Assembly (NCBI GenBank): GCA_016808115.1
Contig: JAEQBH010006404.1
Coordinates: 1-64,000 of the forward strand
Origin: Tetrastigma voinierianum
Taxonomy: Eukaryota; Streptophyta; Magnoliopsida; Vitales; Vitaceae
DNA length: 64,000 nt
Direction: 5' to 3'
Positions 45,838-58,680 of the stretch are shown here, in pieces (positions within the stretch are counted from its first letter, which is position 1; the number at the start of each line of letters is the position of its first letter). Position numbers and translations under genes: made by a program. Below the pieces are notes generated by a model. It did no database searches. It saw nothing but the letters and a program-made list of their open reading frames with translations, and was not told where the DNA came from.

Positions 45838-47210
45838 GCAATAATTATATTGGAATTTAGCACCTTCAAGTCATACTTTGCTCACATTCTGCATAAGAAT
45901 AGGTACTTTTAATTGTTTTCTGTTTGACTCAGACATGGTTTTCTGTGTTTCATATACATAATTGTTACAAGGTCTGTGGTTTAGAAAGCTTAATATGGAT
46001 CATTGAGGATGATGGAAACTGCTTAGTGAAGTTTCGGGAAGTGCAAACAATATTGGGAAATAAGTGCAGAGGCAGGTGTACCTAAGACACTTAACCTGCA
46101 CCCCACACCCATACGTAGCACTGGCCAAGTCAGACGGTGACACCTCTAACCCGTACGGCACACCGGCGTAAAAGCACCGCAGTTGTCCCCGTATTCTGGC
46201 ATAGCGACTAACCCCGTAATCTACATTCTACATGTAAGATTTGTGGGAATTGAGTAGGAATACGATTTTAATGCAAGGGTACGATCGTCCTTCAACCATC
46301 AACTCGAGATCACAATGGAAAAGGGTATAAAAGCCAAAGAAAAGGTAGAGAAGGTAGCTTTTGATTCCTAGGGTTTGGTTCTCATAAAAAAAGAGTGTTC
46401 TTTCTCATAGTTTAGGCTAGGGTTTATAGAGTAAGGTTGAAGACTTCACTTTTCTGTAGATTTTGGATTTCAAATTCATGTAACCTTTCAGTTGAATCAC
46501 ACAACTCGTTTTCTCCTTTAGTATTTCGTGTTTTTGAATATTTGGTTTCGCAATTGAAGTTTAATTTTCTCAAGTCCTTTTATGAATAGTTTCTCATCAA
46601 TTATGATTTGTTTTATAATTCCAATGAAGTTCTAATCTTTTATGCTAGGGTTCAAACGGGGGAAACTCACCCTGATCAAGGTAATAACCCTCAATTCCTC
46701 TTTTATACTTCAATGGGATTGGTTGAATGTGAAGGACTCGTAGAAAAACTTTATAAACCACATCCTTCGGCCAACGCGGTGAACGAGAGATCCTTCGTAC
46801 ACGTTGTACTTCATTACAAATGCAAGCTAAGAGTCTGAATTAATTATCGAACAAGTGTTTAACATCCCTCAATCGTTTTTCATTCTAAAAGAGCGTTTAA
46901 AGCAAAATCTTCTGTCGAAGACCATTTATCAATGGTTCTTAGATGAGATTATAAAATAAGAGGTGGGAATTACCTTATCAATAGTGAGTGGAACCTAAGA
47001 ACCCCAACAATCATCTTCTTGTTTTAAAATAGTCTATTTAATTAATTACTCAATCAACCAACCACAACCCCATAATTTCCTTTTCAAATACACATCTTTT
47101 AGAGAATAGCTCCTAAGGATCAACTAAAAGACCACTCCCTGTGGACTTCCACAGTATTACAATGCTAGACGACCTTAATTCCTACACTTGGGAATAAATT
47201 CAGCATACGA
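45838..47210 (+). mobile_element. AT-rich insert within the Tat-like 3' region, possibly a nested LTR
   Basis: Base composition drops sharply here compared with both sides. The stretch contains GGGTATAAAAGCC at about 46324 (a good TATA box), followed by a leader-like region, and near 47135 CTCCCTGTGGACTTCCACAG...CCTACACTTGG, which is reminiscent of the end of some plant LTRs. I could not define TG...CA ends or a target duplication, so the nature and borders are uncertain. The frame 46608-46838 has no known motif. Confidence 0.4.
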
Positions 47211-50200
47211 GTAAGAACGAAGCATTGCCCTGTGGTCAGGAAAGGCTGATTAAGCGTAGAGCCGCAACCTCTCAGCATCCCTCAACCTAGACTTGAACTC
47301 TCGATGCTGGTAAGTCATGTTCCAAATAGCCGTAATAGCCTATAAAAGAACACATTAGAATAAGGTAATAACTGGAAAATGATACTAGAACTAGTGCATG
47401 CTAGCTTGCAAAACATACCAGCCTCCGCCGACCGGACGAAATTACTTGGCCAGTATTAGGATGCCGCTTCAACCACCGCTTAAGTTTGTCTACAAGTGAT
47501 AGGCAGGACCGAGACGACACATTCTTCACCCTTCCCTCGCCCGCACAACCACTCGGCATCCGGCGAGCCGAATATAGTTGTTCCATATGGGCAACCGAGG
47601 ATTCACCGTTAAACCCGCCTACCGATTGATAACTCCCGGGCACCTTCCGGCCCAGATCTGATACTTCCCTCCATAGGGAGCTTGGCCTCATGGAGGAATG
47701 TAAGAATTCAAATAGCTGTTCTACAGAAGTAAATACTCATCGCGCCTGCACCTAGAAGATGTAGCCTTGTCTGGCCGGCTAGCAATCTACTCTGAGGGAA
47801 TGTCCTCATGGACCTCCGTATAAGTTAGGGAGACCTCTCCTAAATCCGCTTAAGAGCGCTTAGATCCGGCTTGACAATAAGGAGTTTCCATCTCAGGCGA
47901 GTCCATAACGACTATTGCCTGCCCATCAGAAACCCTCGCCGGTTGGGTGTTGATCAGCCTTACCAACCACCTCGAGGGTAGCATCAGTCGCCCACTTGAA
48001 GGCCGGGTAATTTATTCGCGCCTCCAGGCGCCTAAAGCATGGGACATGAGATCGCCCATCTCAGCCCTCTCTTCTTCCATCTTTGCTAATAAGGGGGTGG
48101 CTAGATATTGGGGAAAATGGAAAAAATCTTCCACCCCCTCTCTAAGCGCTCTTAGTCGTTCAGGCACCCGCATTCCCTTCTGGGGATGTCGGGGGCGTGG
48201 ATTTGAACCCTTCGTAAAAAGGAAGACACTCTATATTCGCCTACCCTATTGTCCTTCTTAGATACTTGGGGGACAAGGCCAAAATCCTCCTTAGCCAAAG
48301 AAGGTTGCCCAAGCTGGGTACTGATCACCAGTTCCCGACCAACCGCCTTGATCTCAAGATTCTTTGCTGGAGACGAGCTGCCCGGGGCTAAATTCAAGAG
48401 ATCAGCAATAACGTAATGCTCGCCCTCCACTATTTCTATGGGAAGATGGCATGGAATAACTGGAAGAATATAGGAGAGGGATCAGAATTAACTCATTTAA
48501 CATTCATCACATAAGAATTTCGTGATGTCGCCCGTAAATCTCTAACAACTTCTGAATTTTCTTAAAGCTAGCTTTCTCCACCCAAACCCACCCGGTTTAC
48601 CTCTCCCGGCTCTTTCCTCCCCTGGCATTTTAAAAAAATATCAGCCAAGAAAGTGCGTGAATGTAAAGGATAGACGTACACCGACGTACAAACCCCACAA
48701 CTTGTACACACCTGGGAATGACATTGATCGGTTCAAAGTAAACGGGAGATCAGGGGAGCCTGGGGTCTCATACCAACCAAGATCATGCCCTTCGCCTCAC
48801 CCAGCTTTAGCCTGGGAGTCTCAGAACAACATGCCCGAGGCTTTGTGTCACATGCACGCCCGGGCCGTCCCAGCCTTCCTGGTGTAATAAAGTGGCACTT
48901 CTACCAACGAAATGTCTAGTCGGGTAAAGGAGGTTCAAAGACGACCCGGCCGGGATCTGCATGACATTCGAATAGATAAGCATGCGACGCCTAGAGAAGT
49001 AGGAACCGTCAATTGCAGACGAAATGGGGAAGCTGGTCTGACTCGCAGTTGTTCCTGTGCAAAAATATATCATTGTCTCTCATCGATAAGGATTCGGCTG
49101 ACCGTCCGACAACTCAAAATCGAGCACATCGAATTCGGGCACTAAGACTTCAACCTCCATGGATGTAAGAAATGATGCCAGCCGCAAAAGGCGATCCCGA
49201 CCAAGCCCTCTTTCCTACGCCCCACCACTAGTGAAAGTCTTTCGACCTTCACATCGCAGCGTACAACAACAAAAGGACAGAGGAAAGGGGAATCATTTCC
49301 ATGCCATAATACCAAACTGGTAAGAGGGAGAGAACGCACACGAGCCTACCAGACAGTGAAACCCCACTTCCCCCTCTCCAAATAGCGTATCCAAACACCC
49401 TCCTACGCTCGCTGTCAAAACATTCCTAAACTCGGAATCTAACGTATCTTAACAAAAAACAAGGCTTACCTGGAAGATAGGGGAAGACAAGCGCCTAAAA
49501 AGACTATTTGTAAAACACGCAACCCTACAATGAAGTTTCAGCAGAAGCTCTTGAACGAAAGGGAAACAAGAAAATGGTGTAGACACGATAGGAGCGGGTG
49601 AAATCCAATTATGACTCCCTAAGTATAAGGCGCTACGGGTGCATTAAATGCGCCATTGACTCATCGCCCCTCCAAACGATTTGAATCCTGGCGACGCTTC
49701 ACTTACTAGGGCACAATAAACGAGTGTGGGCCAGGCTCGTGAGCCCTGTGCTTGGGCCCCAGCCTTCCCACTGGCCGAGTCGAACAACCGTTAGGTCCAC
49801 AGATTCCATGGTTTGATCCATTCTAGAATTCAGCAAACGCCATAACCCCTATCCCAAGGGGTTAGTACCATGTTACTCAATTTTGAAGAATATAATGAGA
49901 AAAATAAGGTGAGCAAAAACGCAGAAATGTCGAAACACAATTTCATTAATTACACCAAAAGGCGTTCATAATTACACAACAACGCTTACAACCAAGTGAT
50001 CATACTTCAACGATTACATAACCCAACAGGGCTGAAAACCGAGCCTAAGAAAGAAGAGGAAGTGGAAGAAAAGGCCCAAAAAAGAGGAAAAAGTTGAAGA
50101 AGATGCTAAGAAATAAGATATGGAAAAAGAAAAAAGCCTGACTACGAAGGCGAAAGAAAGAATATGGAAAAAGAAAAATCCCATTTGCGAGAGGCTAAGA

Positions 50201-50756
50201 AGAAGATATGAAAAAGAAAAAGCCGCGCTACGCGTATGATTCTGAGCGCACTTTTCAGCTTGATACCCAAAGCGAAAGGCATCTGAGGGAGCTTATCGCT
50301 GAATATGGATATATAAAATTTCATTGATTTGGAGGGGGTGTTCTTGGCTGCAGAGGATTCCATCCGGGTTTTCGAACCACCCAAGGGGACATATAAGGCT
50401 CGAAAATATCCTTCTAAAAGCACATTAGCACGCTCCAGCTCGTTCCTTGTAGTCGCCCAAATGAGCCCTTGTCAACATCACATTATTTCGGGGAAGCCCG
50501 ATCGGAGAAAAAGCCGTCTTGCTTGATCCGGTAGTGTCTGTACATCACTTTGAAAACGAAAACGGCCAGGTAGCACGAAGAACTCATTACCACCTTAGCC
50601 TTTTATTGGAGTTACAAACACGGCGAAACTTGTGTATTAAAATGTGATACCCAAAAATGAAAATCCCAGGAAGCGTGCGTTGGAACCGCGCGTGGCATTG
50701 CGGTCCCTCGTTCTAACGACCCGACGGTCGGGAATGCGGGGATTTTTCCGACCCGG
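47211..50756. other. 3' region of Tat-like element, second part with antisense frames
   Basis: Minus-strand frames at 47401-47691 and 48152-48430 (reading EGEHYVIADLLNLAPG near its start) stand out slightly, and antisense ORFs of unknown role are known in this region of some Tat-group elements. Neither can be assigned to a family. At 50040-50220 short AAAGAAAAAG(C/T) and GCTAAGAA(A/G)AAG motifs recur irregularly. Nothing else is recognised. Confidence 0.45.
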
Positions 50757-50773
50757 TAGAAAAAAAGGGGCAT
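50757..50773 (+). other. Polypurine tract of Tat-like element
   Basis: GTAGAAAAAAAGGGGCAT ends immediately before the TG of the 3' LTR at 50774. The purine run AGAAAAAAAGGGG is the normal primer for plus-strand DNA synthesis. Confidence 0.85.
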
Positions 50774-51398
50774 TGTGGGTACACCATGGCTTTTGGCTGA
50801 CATCCACGACCAGAGGCACAGACGGATCAAAGCCCACATGAGGCCCCAGTATCCTCCTGCAGGCATGAATCGAGACCCGCGGCACAAGCCCGGCTAAGTG
50901 GACTATCCGGTCCGACAAAAGGCTTAGGATTTGTGCCGGGCACATCCTGCCCTGGCCATTTGTCTTCTGCAAGAGGTAGTGACGATGATTTCTCGATCCC
51001 TCGTAGCGAGAACACATCCTCCCACGAGCCCGCGCGTAGCGCCCTTAGGGCGGTCGAAGCGATCGCGAGGGGCGAAGGTCGGGTGACTTGGCTATCCCGG
51101 AAATGAAAAGCGGTCGATCGTAAATAAAGCGCCTTCCTCCCTTCCATTTCGGAAACCAATCACCCACTTTCCATAAAAAGTGGATCATCCTCCTCCTTCA
51201 TAAATAAGGAAGGAATGACAACATAAAGGTATAGGAAAATACACTACTGGAAGACTGACATTTACGCTCTCTATTTCTCTGACTAATTTAAGCATCAGAG
51301 AGCCGGCCGACACACTACCGTCGGTGCTTTGTTTGTTTTGCAAGTCCTTACTGCCAAGTTAACGCCCTCCGATGACTCGAAGAATCCAAGAGACAACA
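50774..51398 (+). repeat. 3' LTR of Tat-like element
   Basis: It begins TGTGGGTACACCATGGC and ends AGAGACAACA, 14 bp shorter than the 5' LTR. In the first 350 bases it has many CpG-containing words (for example CGCGCGTAGCGCCC) where the 5' LTR has CA or TA. From 51122 to 51221 it is identical to the 5' LTR. Confidence 0.9.
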
Positions 51399-51403
51399 AT
51401 TAT
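51399..51403. repeat. Target site duplication (right) of Tat-like element
   Basis: ATTAT follows the final CA of the 3' LTR and matches the left copy at 38654-38658. Confidence 0.85.
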
Positions 51404-52535
51404 GAATATGGATTTTCACGTGATTTCTCACTTTTTTACTAAAGAGATTTTTCTTTTAAAAAAATAGAAATCACCACTTTTTCATTTATTTTAAAAAAAT
51501 AAGAAATGACATTAGGTAAAAGCATAATATTTTTATTTACTTTTTAAAAGCAAGAAAAGGCATTAGGTAAAAGCATATTTATAAACTATCAAGTCTAGTT
51601 TGGATGTTTACCAATCTAAATTAAATGAATAAGAAGGAACTATAATTAATTAATTAATTAATTACATATATCAAAATTAAAAATGATCAATTAATAATTA
51701 ATCATAAATATCACCATTAAGAGTGACAAACCAATAAACAACAAGAAAATTAGGGAGATAGTATAAGATAATGGTTAGCCAAGCATCATATACCTTTAAA
51801 AAATAAAAACTATCTTCACGAGTGATATCTGGGGCTTACGACATATTTTACACCCATGTATATTTCCCCTTTCATTATGCTCGGTTGATAACACACAAGA
51901 TGAAGAGATATTATTGATTTGTTACCCGAATTTAGTTTTGGGTTTATGTTTGATCTGAAGGCCCACAGTGTGACTTTTGTAAAAAGAAAAAATTGAGAAA
52001 AAAAAATAGTGATCTATTATGGTAGTAGAGGAGTTAGGCCGATCCCACAAGGGGGTGCGAGGGCTTGTCCTTGTGGTTTGGACCTTTCAACTTGAGTAAT
52101 TTTGTCATGTCAACATATTAGGGTTTGATATATATTCCACTATGCTTTGTAATTTTCTTATATTCATAGTTAAAAAGCTTCTCCTCTAGTCATGAATTTT
52201 TTCCTTCAAAAGTTTCCATGTAAAATCTTGGTGTTTATTTGTTTTTGTATCTTATTATTGTCTTGGTGAATTGATAGACATGGTGAAAGGAATCGGCTAT
52301 CTTAGTCGTCGACTCAATGTTAAAGGAATAACAAGCTCTTCATTGACTGAGAAGTTGTAAGAGACTGTGTTACACTTAACATGATCCACTCGATGACGGA
52401 CCTAAGATTTAAATTCAGAGGGGGTATAATCCATCATGCATGGGTATGTAGTTTATTGGCATATAAGACCCTAAAATTTGAGCGGGGTATGACACATGTA
52501 AGAGTTTGATCATGGCCAAACAAAAGAAAATAAAA

Positions 52536-52589
<54 letters not shown>

Positions 52590-52930
52590 TTTATATATAT
52601 ATACATAACATATATATATATATATATGCTCTTTGCTCTATATATATACTCTTGAGATAGGCCATATGCCTCAGGGCCTTAGTGGAACAAATAGTAGTCA
52701 TCCACTCGTGACTCCACCCACTTTGGACAAGGTTGATTGATCCTCATTCACTATAATGGGTAGGAGGGTTTTAAGTATATTTGCCAGGACTTTGGTCATT
52801 ATCTTGTATGAAACATTGCCATTATCTCATTATCTTTTCAATATATCTTTATAATAAGACATGTTAATAGTAATTTAAAATACTAGTTTTCAATACTGCT
52901 CTATATATATTTTTAATAATAAAATATTAA
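51404..52930. other. AT-rich flank with a long (TA)n microsatellite
   Basis: Contains (TTAA)n at 51645-51665 and a (TA)n tract at 52540-52628 with a short interruption. The Tyr/Ile-rich frame over the (TA)n tract is an artefact. No coding sequence recognised. Confidence 0.7.
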
Positions 52931-53034
52931 AATTTGATTAAAGGAAATTGTTAAGGTATCAATCCGGTGTCATAAAAAACTTTCAATGTCGGTTATTAAA
53001 GGCATATAGTAAAATCACTATGAGGTATGGCTTA

Positions 53035-53580
53035 AAGGCACGTTTGTCAGCAAATCACAGCAAAAAGAGCACGTTTGTCTGGGGAGTTAGGAGCAAGACA
53101 ACGTTCAATCCAATCTGTAAGCATCTGATCCGGGTATAGTATTTTGAGTTGTGAGAGTTCCAAACAAGAGCGAGCTATTTCACAACCGAAGAGAAGATGG
53201 AAAGACCAGATGATGCTCCAAACTTTGGACACATGAGATGGAAGTTCACCTTGTAGGGCCCTATAGCAGCTTTTGACAGTGAAACTCCCACCTTGTATGA
53301 GGAAAACAAGGTCTATGTCACGTGCATTGAACAAAGTGGAGATAAGATCTAAATTCCTTGTCCTTCCATCCTCTAATAGGAGATCACATACTGTCGAGGT
53401 AATAAACCCATTCTCCATCGACGATAGCCAGGCCGAATACCATATAGAGGTCGTTCTGCCATCCCCAATCCAAACACGGCACCCATCACGCATAATTTTC
53501 TGAGCTGCATGGAGACTTCTCCAAATGAAAGAGGGATTGTGACCCATCTCCGCCTCCAAGAAACAGGACTAGTCAAAGTA
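53035..53580 (-). mobile_element. LINE fragment with internally deleted zinc-binding region
   Basis: A 170-codon minus-strand frame reads GHNPSFIWRSLHAAQKIMRD, GCRVWIGDGRTTSIWYSAWL and GSFTVKSCYRAL, then VWSIIW, followed directly by FGCEIARSCLELSQL and SPDKRALFAVIC. In plant LINEs the first part follows the RT domain, and VWSIIW begins the zf-RVT domain. About 40-50 residues containing the first Cys pair appear to be deleted between SIIW and the later part. The fragment ends exactly at the border of duplication copy B (53585). Confidence 0.88.
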
Positions 53581-53584
53581 TCGG

Positions 53585-55166
53585 CTTACTAGGGAGGAAT
53601 ACATTAATTTAATTTTTTTTATTAATTTTAATTATATTTTATTGTCTCTTTCTTTCCTAATTTCAAGGTGAAATACCGAACCAAACATAACTTCGAATCT
53701 AAATTTGCAACTCTTAATTTATCCTTATTTTATTGAATAGAGTTTTATTTTTTTCCAATAAACTGAAAATTTCATTTACAATAACAATTTATTCTAAAAT
53801 ATAATTGTTAAATAATAACTATCTATTGAGTACATAATAAATTATTTGATGAGTTATTTCAAGCTCACCAACAATTTTATCACGAGTACAAAAGCATTTT
53901 CACGGGAAGAAGTTTGTATTAGACTCCTTATTTCAAAATATTTGGACATTCATACTAAGATTCGAGTATCCATGATTAAATCTTTATAGTGTAAAATAAT
54001 AATTGGGATTACGTGCGATATCTTTGTCGAGCTAGTTATTGTACTCTTGGTTATTATCTTGTACGTGCTTGGATTATGTGACCTGTGCCCAGTATGGTAG
54101 TACGATTTCGTTAGTTATGATGAGTGCGTTGATGAGAGTGAATTATTTTTATGGAAGCTGTTTGAGTCGAATCTGCTGATGCTGTGATGGATGTCAAGCT
54201 ATTTCAAATTGATAATCGAATCACCTGTTCCCTTTTAACATAACACATGCATCACAATTTCCAATATACTTTTTTGAAAATGAAACCAATTTCCCCCAAA
54301 CATAAGTAAGTAAAGGTCCTTTTCATTTTTCCTTTTTTTTAAGGTAGCTATATATATTACGTTACGTTTTATTTTTCAAATTTAATTTAGTTTTTAAAAA
54401 AATATCAAATTTAATTTAGTTAAAATATTCTAATGAATATTAAATATTTTCAGATTTCCCTTTTGAGAAGTCATTATCAATTTTAAAGTTATTGTGAGGT
54501 AGTATCATTTTATATTTAAAAACAATCAATAAAAAGTGTCTTAGAACAACTGAGTTTTTCGATTTTTTCCTCTTGATTATCTTGACCATTGAAATATATT
54601 GGAAAATTATTGAAATTGTAAAACCGAGATAATACAATTATTTTATACTTGGATTTTGAAGATGAAACATCTTTTGGTGAGTTCTTATTGTGTGAAATAA
54701 CCAGATTTTGGTTTAGATATACCTTTTTCTTTTCATTTTTAAAAATAAAATTAATAATAACTCTATATGTCATGTTTGGTTGAGTTGATAGTTTGTTCAC
54801 CCCAATAAGTTATTATAAGTTGTTTGATAGTATAGTCATATTTAAATGAAAATTAATGAACTAAATAAGAGTAAGATTTTCAAAATTTTGGTGTTTATCT
54901 AAAAATTCCTTTTATAGTATAAAAATTAGTATATTTAATATTGAACATGTTATTATCTTATATAAGAATTCACTAATTTTTAATCTTTAAATATATTTAA
55001 TATTTGATTTAAAATATTTTTTAGAAGTCTTGATCATTTTTATCATAAATATTATCATTGTGAATTGGCACAATTTAAAAAAAAAGTCACAAAAATCTCA
55101 CAGTAAATTTAGGGAATTTTGGGGTTTTACTATTAACTCATCATACTCCCACGATTAATTATAATA
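53585..55166 (+). repeat. 1.6 kb segmental duplication, copy B (paralog of 36888-38505)
   Basis: It aligns with copy A throughout, but is interrupted at its right end by a gypsy LTR and locally scrambled at about 53960-54180 where copy A has the foldback element. Elsewhere the copies differ by scattered substitutions and small indels. Orientation is the same, and the copies are 16.7 kb apart. Confidence 0.9.
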
Positions 55167-55167
55167 G

Positions 55168-57274
55168 TGTACCAAAAAGCGCAGGGATCGGATTGTTTAT
55201 CACGTCGACCAGCCCGAATGTCTTCCGTGATGAATGTGGGAGTGACGAGCATTTTTAAGCGCATCGGACGAGGAGTCTCCTTTGTCACGAGTACGTGCGA
55301 ATACGGTACTGCATATATCGTCCCCGAATAGTCCGATATATACAATATATATCCCGATATGGCGACTTGGGCGTAACGGTACTCGATATCTGTCTGCCGT
55401 ATAGATAAATAGTTACGAGTTAATATGTTTTTTACTCTTGCTCTGATACATACATTAAACTTAAAAGTTATACATGTATACATCGAACCTGGCCGAGCTT
55501 TCTTGTCCTCGATCTCTAGAGACGAGCCTCCTCCCTTTGTCTCCACGTATGCGCGTAAGGGGTCTAGCAGCGAAGTGAGTTAAAGCTCGGTAAGGAGAAT
55601 CATGCAAGAGTGGGTGCCTCGCGCTGGGTGCGATACGATGTTCGATTTAGCAGCGCATTGGCAAGATGCACGATCCTACTTGAATGTCTACATGGGCAAC
55701 TCGAGATCGAGTCCTCAGGCTCTCTCACACTACAAGCCTCGTATGAGAATTATTATTTTCTATTGGTGGTGTACCCTCAGATGTTATAAATTTGTGAATA
55801 AATCTCAGATGTTATGTTTAGTGGACTACCCTCAGGGATATATCGATTGGGCGAGTGCCGAGCCGTTGATATGTTATATGTGGGCCTATAACCGATGGAT
55901 ATCGATTTGGCGAGATCTCAGGCGATTGATATATTAATATGGACTACCCTCCAGATCATTATTATTTTTTAGACAACCCTCCAGGAACCTTTTTTCCCAC
56001 TGAGCTTTGTCTCATGCTCAACTCTACAAAATCTGGGTGTTGGGTGCATATGGAATGCGTGTATGCAGTTCAATCTGATCCCAATCACGTGCGAAATATA
56101 AACACGAATATATTCACATAAAAATTAAATCACCTGATCATGTCATTTAGTATCGTTCAGCAATGAAGTGGCAACGGGCTAATGATCATACGGCGATTTA
56201 ATTTAAATCGCGACCAAACACATATTTTCACAAAAATATATTTTGAAACATTTGTTTGAGAATAGTGAAACCTTAGGTTACTATTCGAGAATCCTGACTC
56301 GGCGTTTAGCTTAGTGAACCATGTCCCACGACCATTCACGGCGATGCATACTAAGCAAACATCGCACACACAAATTACCTTGAAACCACACCCAGCTTGA
56401 CCCCTAAAGTAGCTACGGTATGGCATTTCAAAATCTTGTAATATCGGTCGATTAAAGTGTTTGGGACGTCAACAACCGATGATTTTTCATATCAATACAC
56501 CATTTATTCAATAAATGATCAAACATAGCACCCGAGCAGCGCCCAGCGTCCGCATTTACGAGGTTTTGGGTTTGATAAATTGATAAATTGTTTGATTTTG
56601 GGATGATCAAACCGGCCGGGTTGACGCCAATAACCGGCTGTCGAAAACGCCCAAAATGAATAAATCTCAGTAGGAGAAAAAATCTCTCAAGGAGTTTGAA
56701 GAAACTCCGTCCGGGTCATGTGCTTCTTAGCGTAAACATTTCCTTCTTGCCACAGACCGCCAAACGGTCAGTTGTCGGCGTTTCTAGAGAGAAGTCGGAG
56801 ACTCTCTCTAAGCTCTGAATTTTCGTTTTCTTCCCCCCTGCCATCTCCCTCCTTTTCATTTTCGCATTTGGCCTTTCCTTTGGTGGAGAAGAAAGCCTTT
56901 ATACATTATTTTGTCGCTTTGTGACTTAAAATCGAATCTAAATGGCCAGATTTGTCATCTTTTCAGGATTTGATATTAATGTTCTGCTCGGTCGTGATTT
57001 CGTCATTTTCTATACTTATACCACTTATGATACATGAGTACTTGTTATATGTGACTTTTCGTGCGTCGAAGTGCTACGACCTTTGGCAACGTGTTGCCTC
57101 GAACGTGTCAACTCATTGTGCGGAAAATTCTGAAATTTACGTGCTAGCTAGATGCGAGATGATTCTGACGGTACAATCCAGTTTCATCGTCAACTGAAAG
57201 GGTGGTCTGATTTGCAGAAATTACGATTTTGTAATCGAGAATTACGATTTTGCGTATTGAGAAATTGGGTGTCA
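55168..57274 (-). repeat. LTR of Tekay-like gypsy element, minus orientation (3' LTR)
   Basis: Read on the minus strand it starts TGACACCCAATTTCTC at 57274, contains CAAAATCGTAATT and, further on, GGAGTTTCTTCAA and the GGGTAGTCCA/CGATATA series shared with the solo LTR, and ends ...GTACA at 55168. Length is 2.1 kb against 1.97 kb for the solo LTR. The adjacent pol sequence on the minus strand lies on its upstream side, so it is the 3' LTR. The insertion point lies in copy B of the duplication. The right-hand flank is not in the window. Confidence 0.8.
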
Positions 57275-57399
57275 CGGTGCTACGTTATGCTCGCCCAAAG
57301 AATTTAGATCGGTGATGATCATTATCGAACACATGCATGATGCGAAGCATGCGCGGCTTTCTGCCGTGTAGTCGTTACGGTTGGCATTAAACCACATGC

Positions 57400-58680
57400 G
57401 GCCGTGCTAAATGAAGGGATGGGTGGCGCATCGTCACGCCCCAACGGCTCCCACGTTGGCTCTCCAGCTCCACGGTCTTGCGTAGTAGAACTCTCACTAG
57501 CCTCTCGTTGCGTCGCAAAACGATCCACGGTATCAAACGATGCGATGTTCCACTCATCGAAGGGCCGTCAGTGTCCGATCTCGATTATTGATCCACCATA
57601 ATTTGGATCTTGGTATAATTCCGAACGCATGGGCGTGAAACACCTCGTGGACACTAACATGTGAGGCGTGCTTATTGCCGATGCGCGCGGTGCCATCCTG
57701 CCGAGTATCTCGAAAGATGCAATAAATCTCGGCGATAGCCTCCGGTGCTAGAACGGCCACTCTCTTAGGCATCACCTTGGCAGCGATCAACCTCGAACTC
57801 TAGAGGTCGACGTCACACATTAGCATAGCTCTTGCAGGCTACGGCCGGGTGACCTGAGAAGCTTTGTATCGTGTCAACTCACCATCCACCCGAGAGGAAT
57901 TAATACCACAATCGGGTGGGACGATTGATGGAGCCTCTCCCGCTCGGTCGACTGGCGGTGATACATGGCCTCTACCTGATATACCATATGGTGCCATTCG
58001 TATGCTAGCGATAAGAAAAGCGTGTTGTGGAAGCGGCGAATTCCACCTAAGAACAATTAATGCTCTACCGCATGATCCGAGGACACATGTTCGCGACATG
58101 CCCTCAACCGTGTGTAATCCATACACACGTAACCTACCTGACCCTTGCTTGGTGTGTAGCCGTAACCTCTCAGTGTGATCGGCGACAATCCGATGAATTT
58201 GTCATTTCGATCCATGCCATGCATGACATCCGTTCTGGGAGCCCTTGCCCATTTCGAATGACACCCGATGCAATTTCGAGGGGGTATCGACGCCAGTGCG
58301 TAGACTCGCATCACTCATTTCGGTCTGTGATGCGTGTCGTGTGTTTTTCATCTCGATTACATAACTCTCAGAAGCACACTTGAGCCTCTTACATTTCTGG
58401 TTAGTTCGCAGTCTTCCTTGGACATAGTCCCGAAACGAACTCACCCCACACTCACGAGTGGTGAATGACCATACGGGTGCACCACGCCCCGGAGCTTGAT
58501 CTGCGATCTTCTGGTGCACCGCGAGCAGCGATAATGCCATCTTGCGACACCCGATCCGGGGTCGCCATGAGTGAAATGCGAGAGATTTTCTCACTCATAA
58601 TTCGGACCTATCTGATCGACTCTCACCCACATCCTAGGGAAGAACATGCATGCACGGCTTCTCAAAGGGCATAACCTCTG
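57400..58680 (-). pseudogene. Integrase of Tekay-like element
   Basis: Blocks in order on the minus strand: GKGSQNG and AWHGSK-like text near 58220-58260 at the start of the core, RLRVYGLHTVEG near 58110, corresponding to the region with 'IVRLHGVP', SIRMAPYGISG near 57990, which corresponds to the conserved 'SIGMAPYEALYG', and GEPTWEPLGRDDAPPIPSF near 57430, corresponding to the end of the chromodomain-bearing C-terminus. Each block is in another frame. The catalytic residues are not all identifiable. Confidence 0.75.

Larger units (their letters stand above)
38659..51398 (+). mobile_element. Complete but degenerate Tat-like Ty3/gypsy LTR retrotransposon, 12.7 kb
   Basis: It has a 5' LTR (38659-39297), a PBS, gag, protease, RT, a weak RNase H, integrase ending at 44702, a 6 kb non-gag-pol 3' region, a polypurine tract, a 3' LTR (50774-51398) and an ATTAT target duplication. 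The long region after integrase and the wording of the integrase zinc finger (LHEGICGNHPRGRTLAHRA) fit the plant Tat group (Tat/Ogre/Retand relatives). All coding domains are broken by stops and indels. GC content is visibly higher than in the flanking DNA. It inserted about 150 bp beyond the end of duplication copy A. Confidence 0.92.

Noticed and set aside
50637..51159. Minus-strand frames of 91-126 aa
   Set aside because: They cross the PPT and 3' LTR of the Tat-like element.
52415..52606. Minus-strand Tyr/Ile repeat protein
   Set aside because: It is translation of a (TA)n microsatellite.
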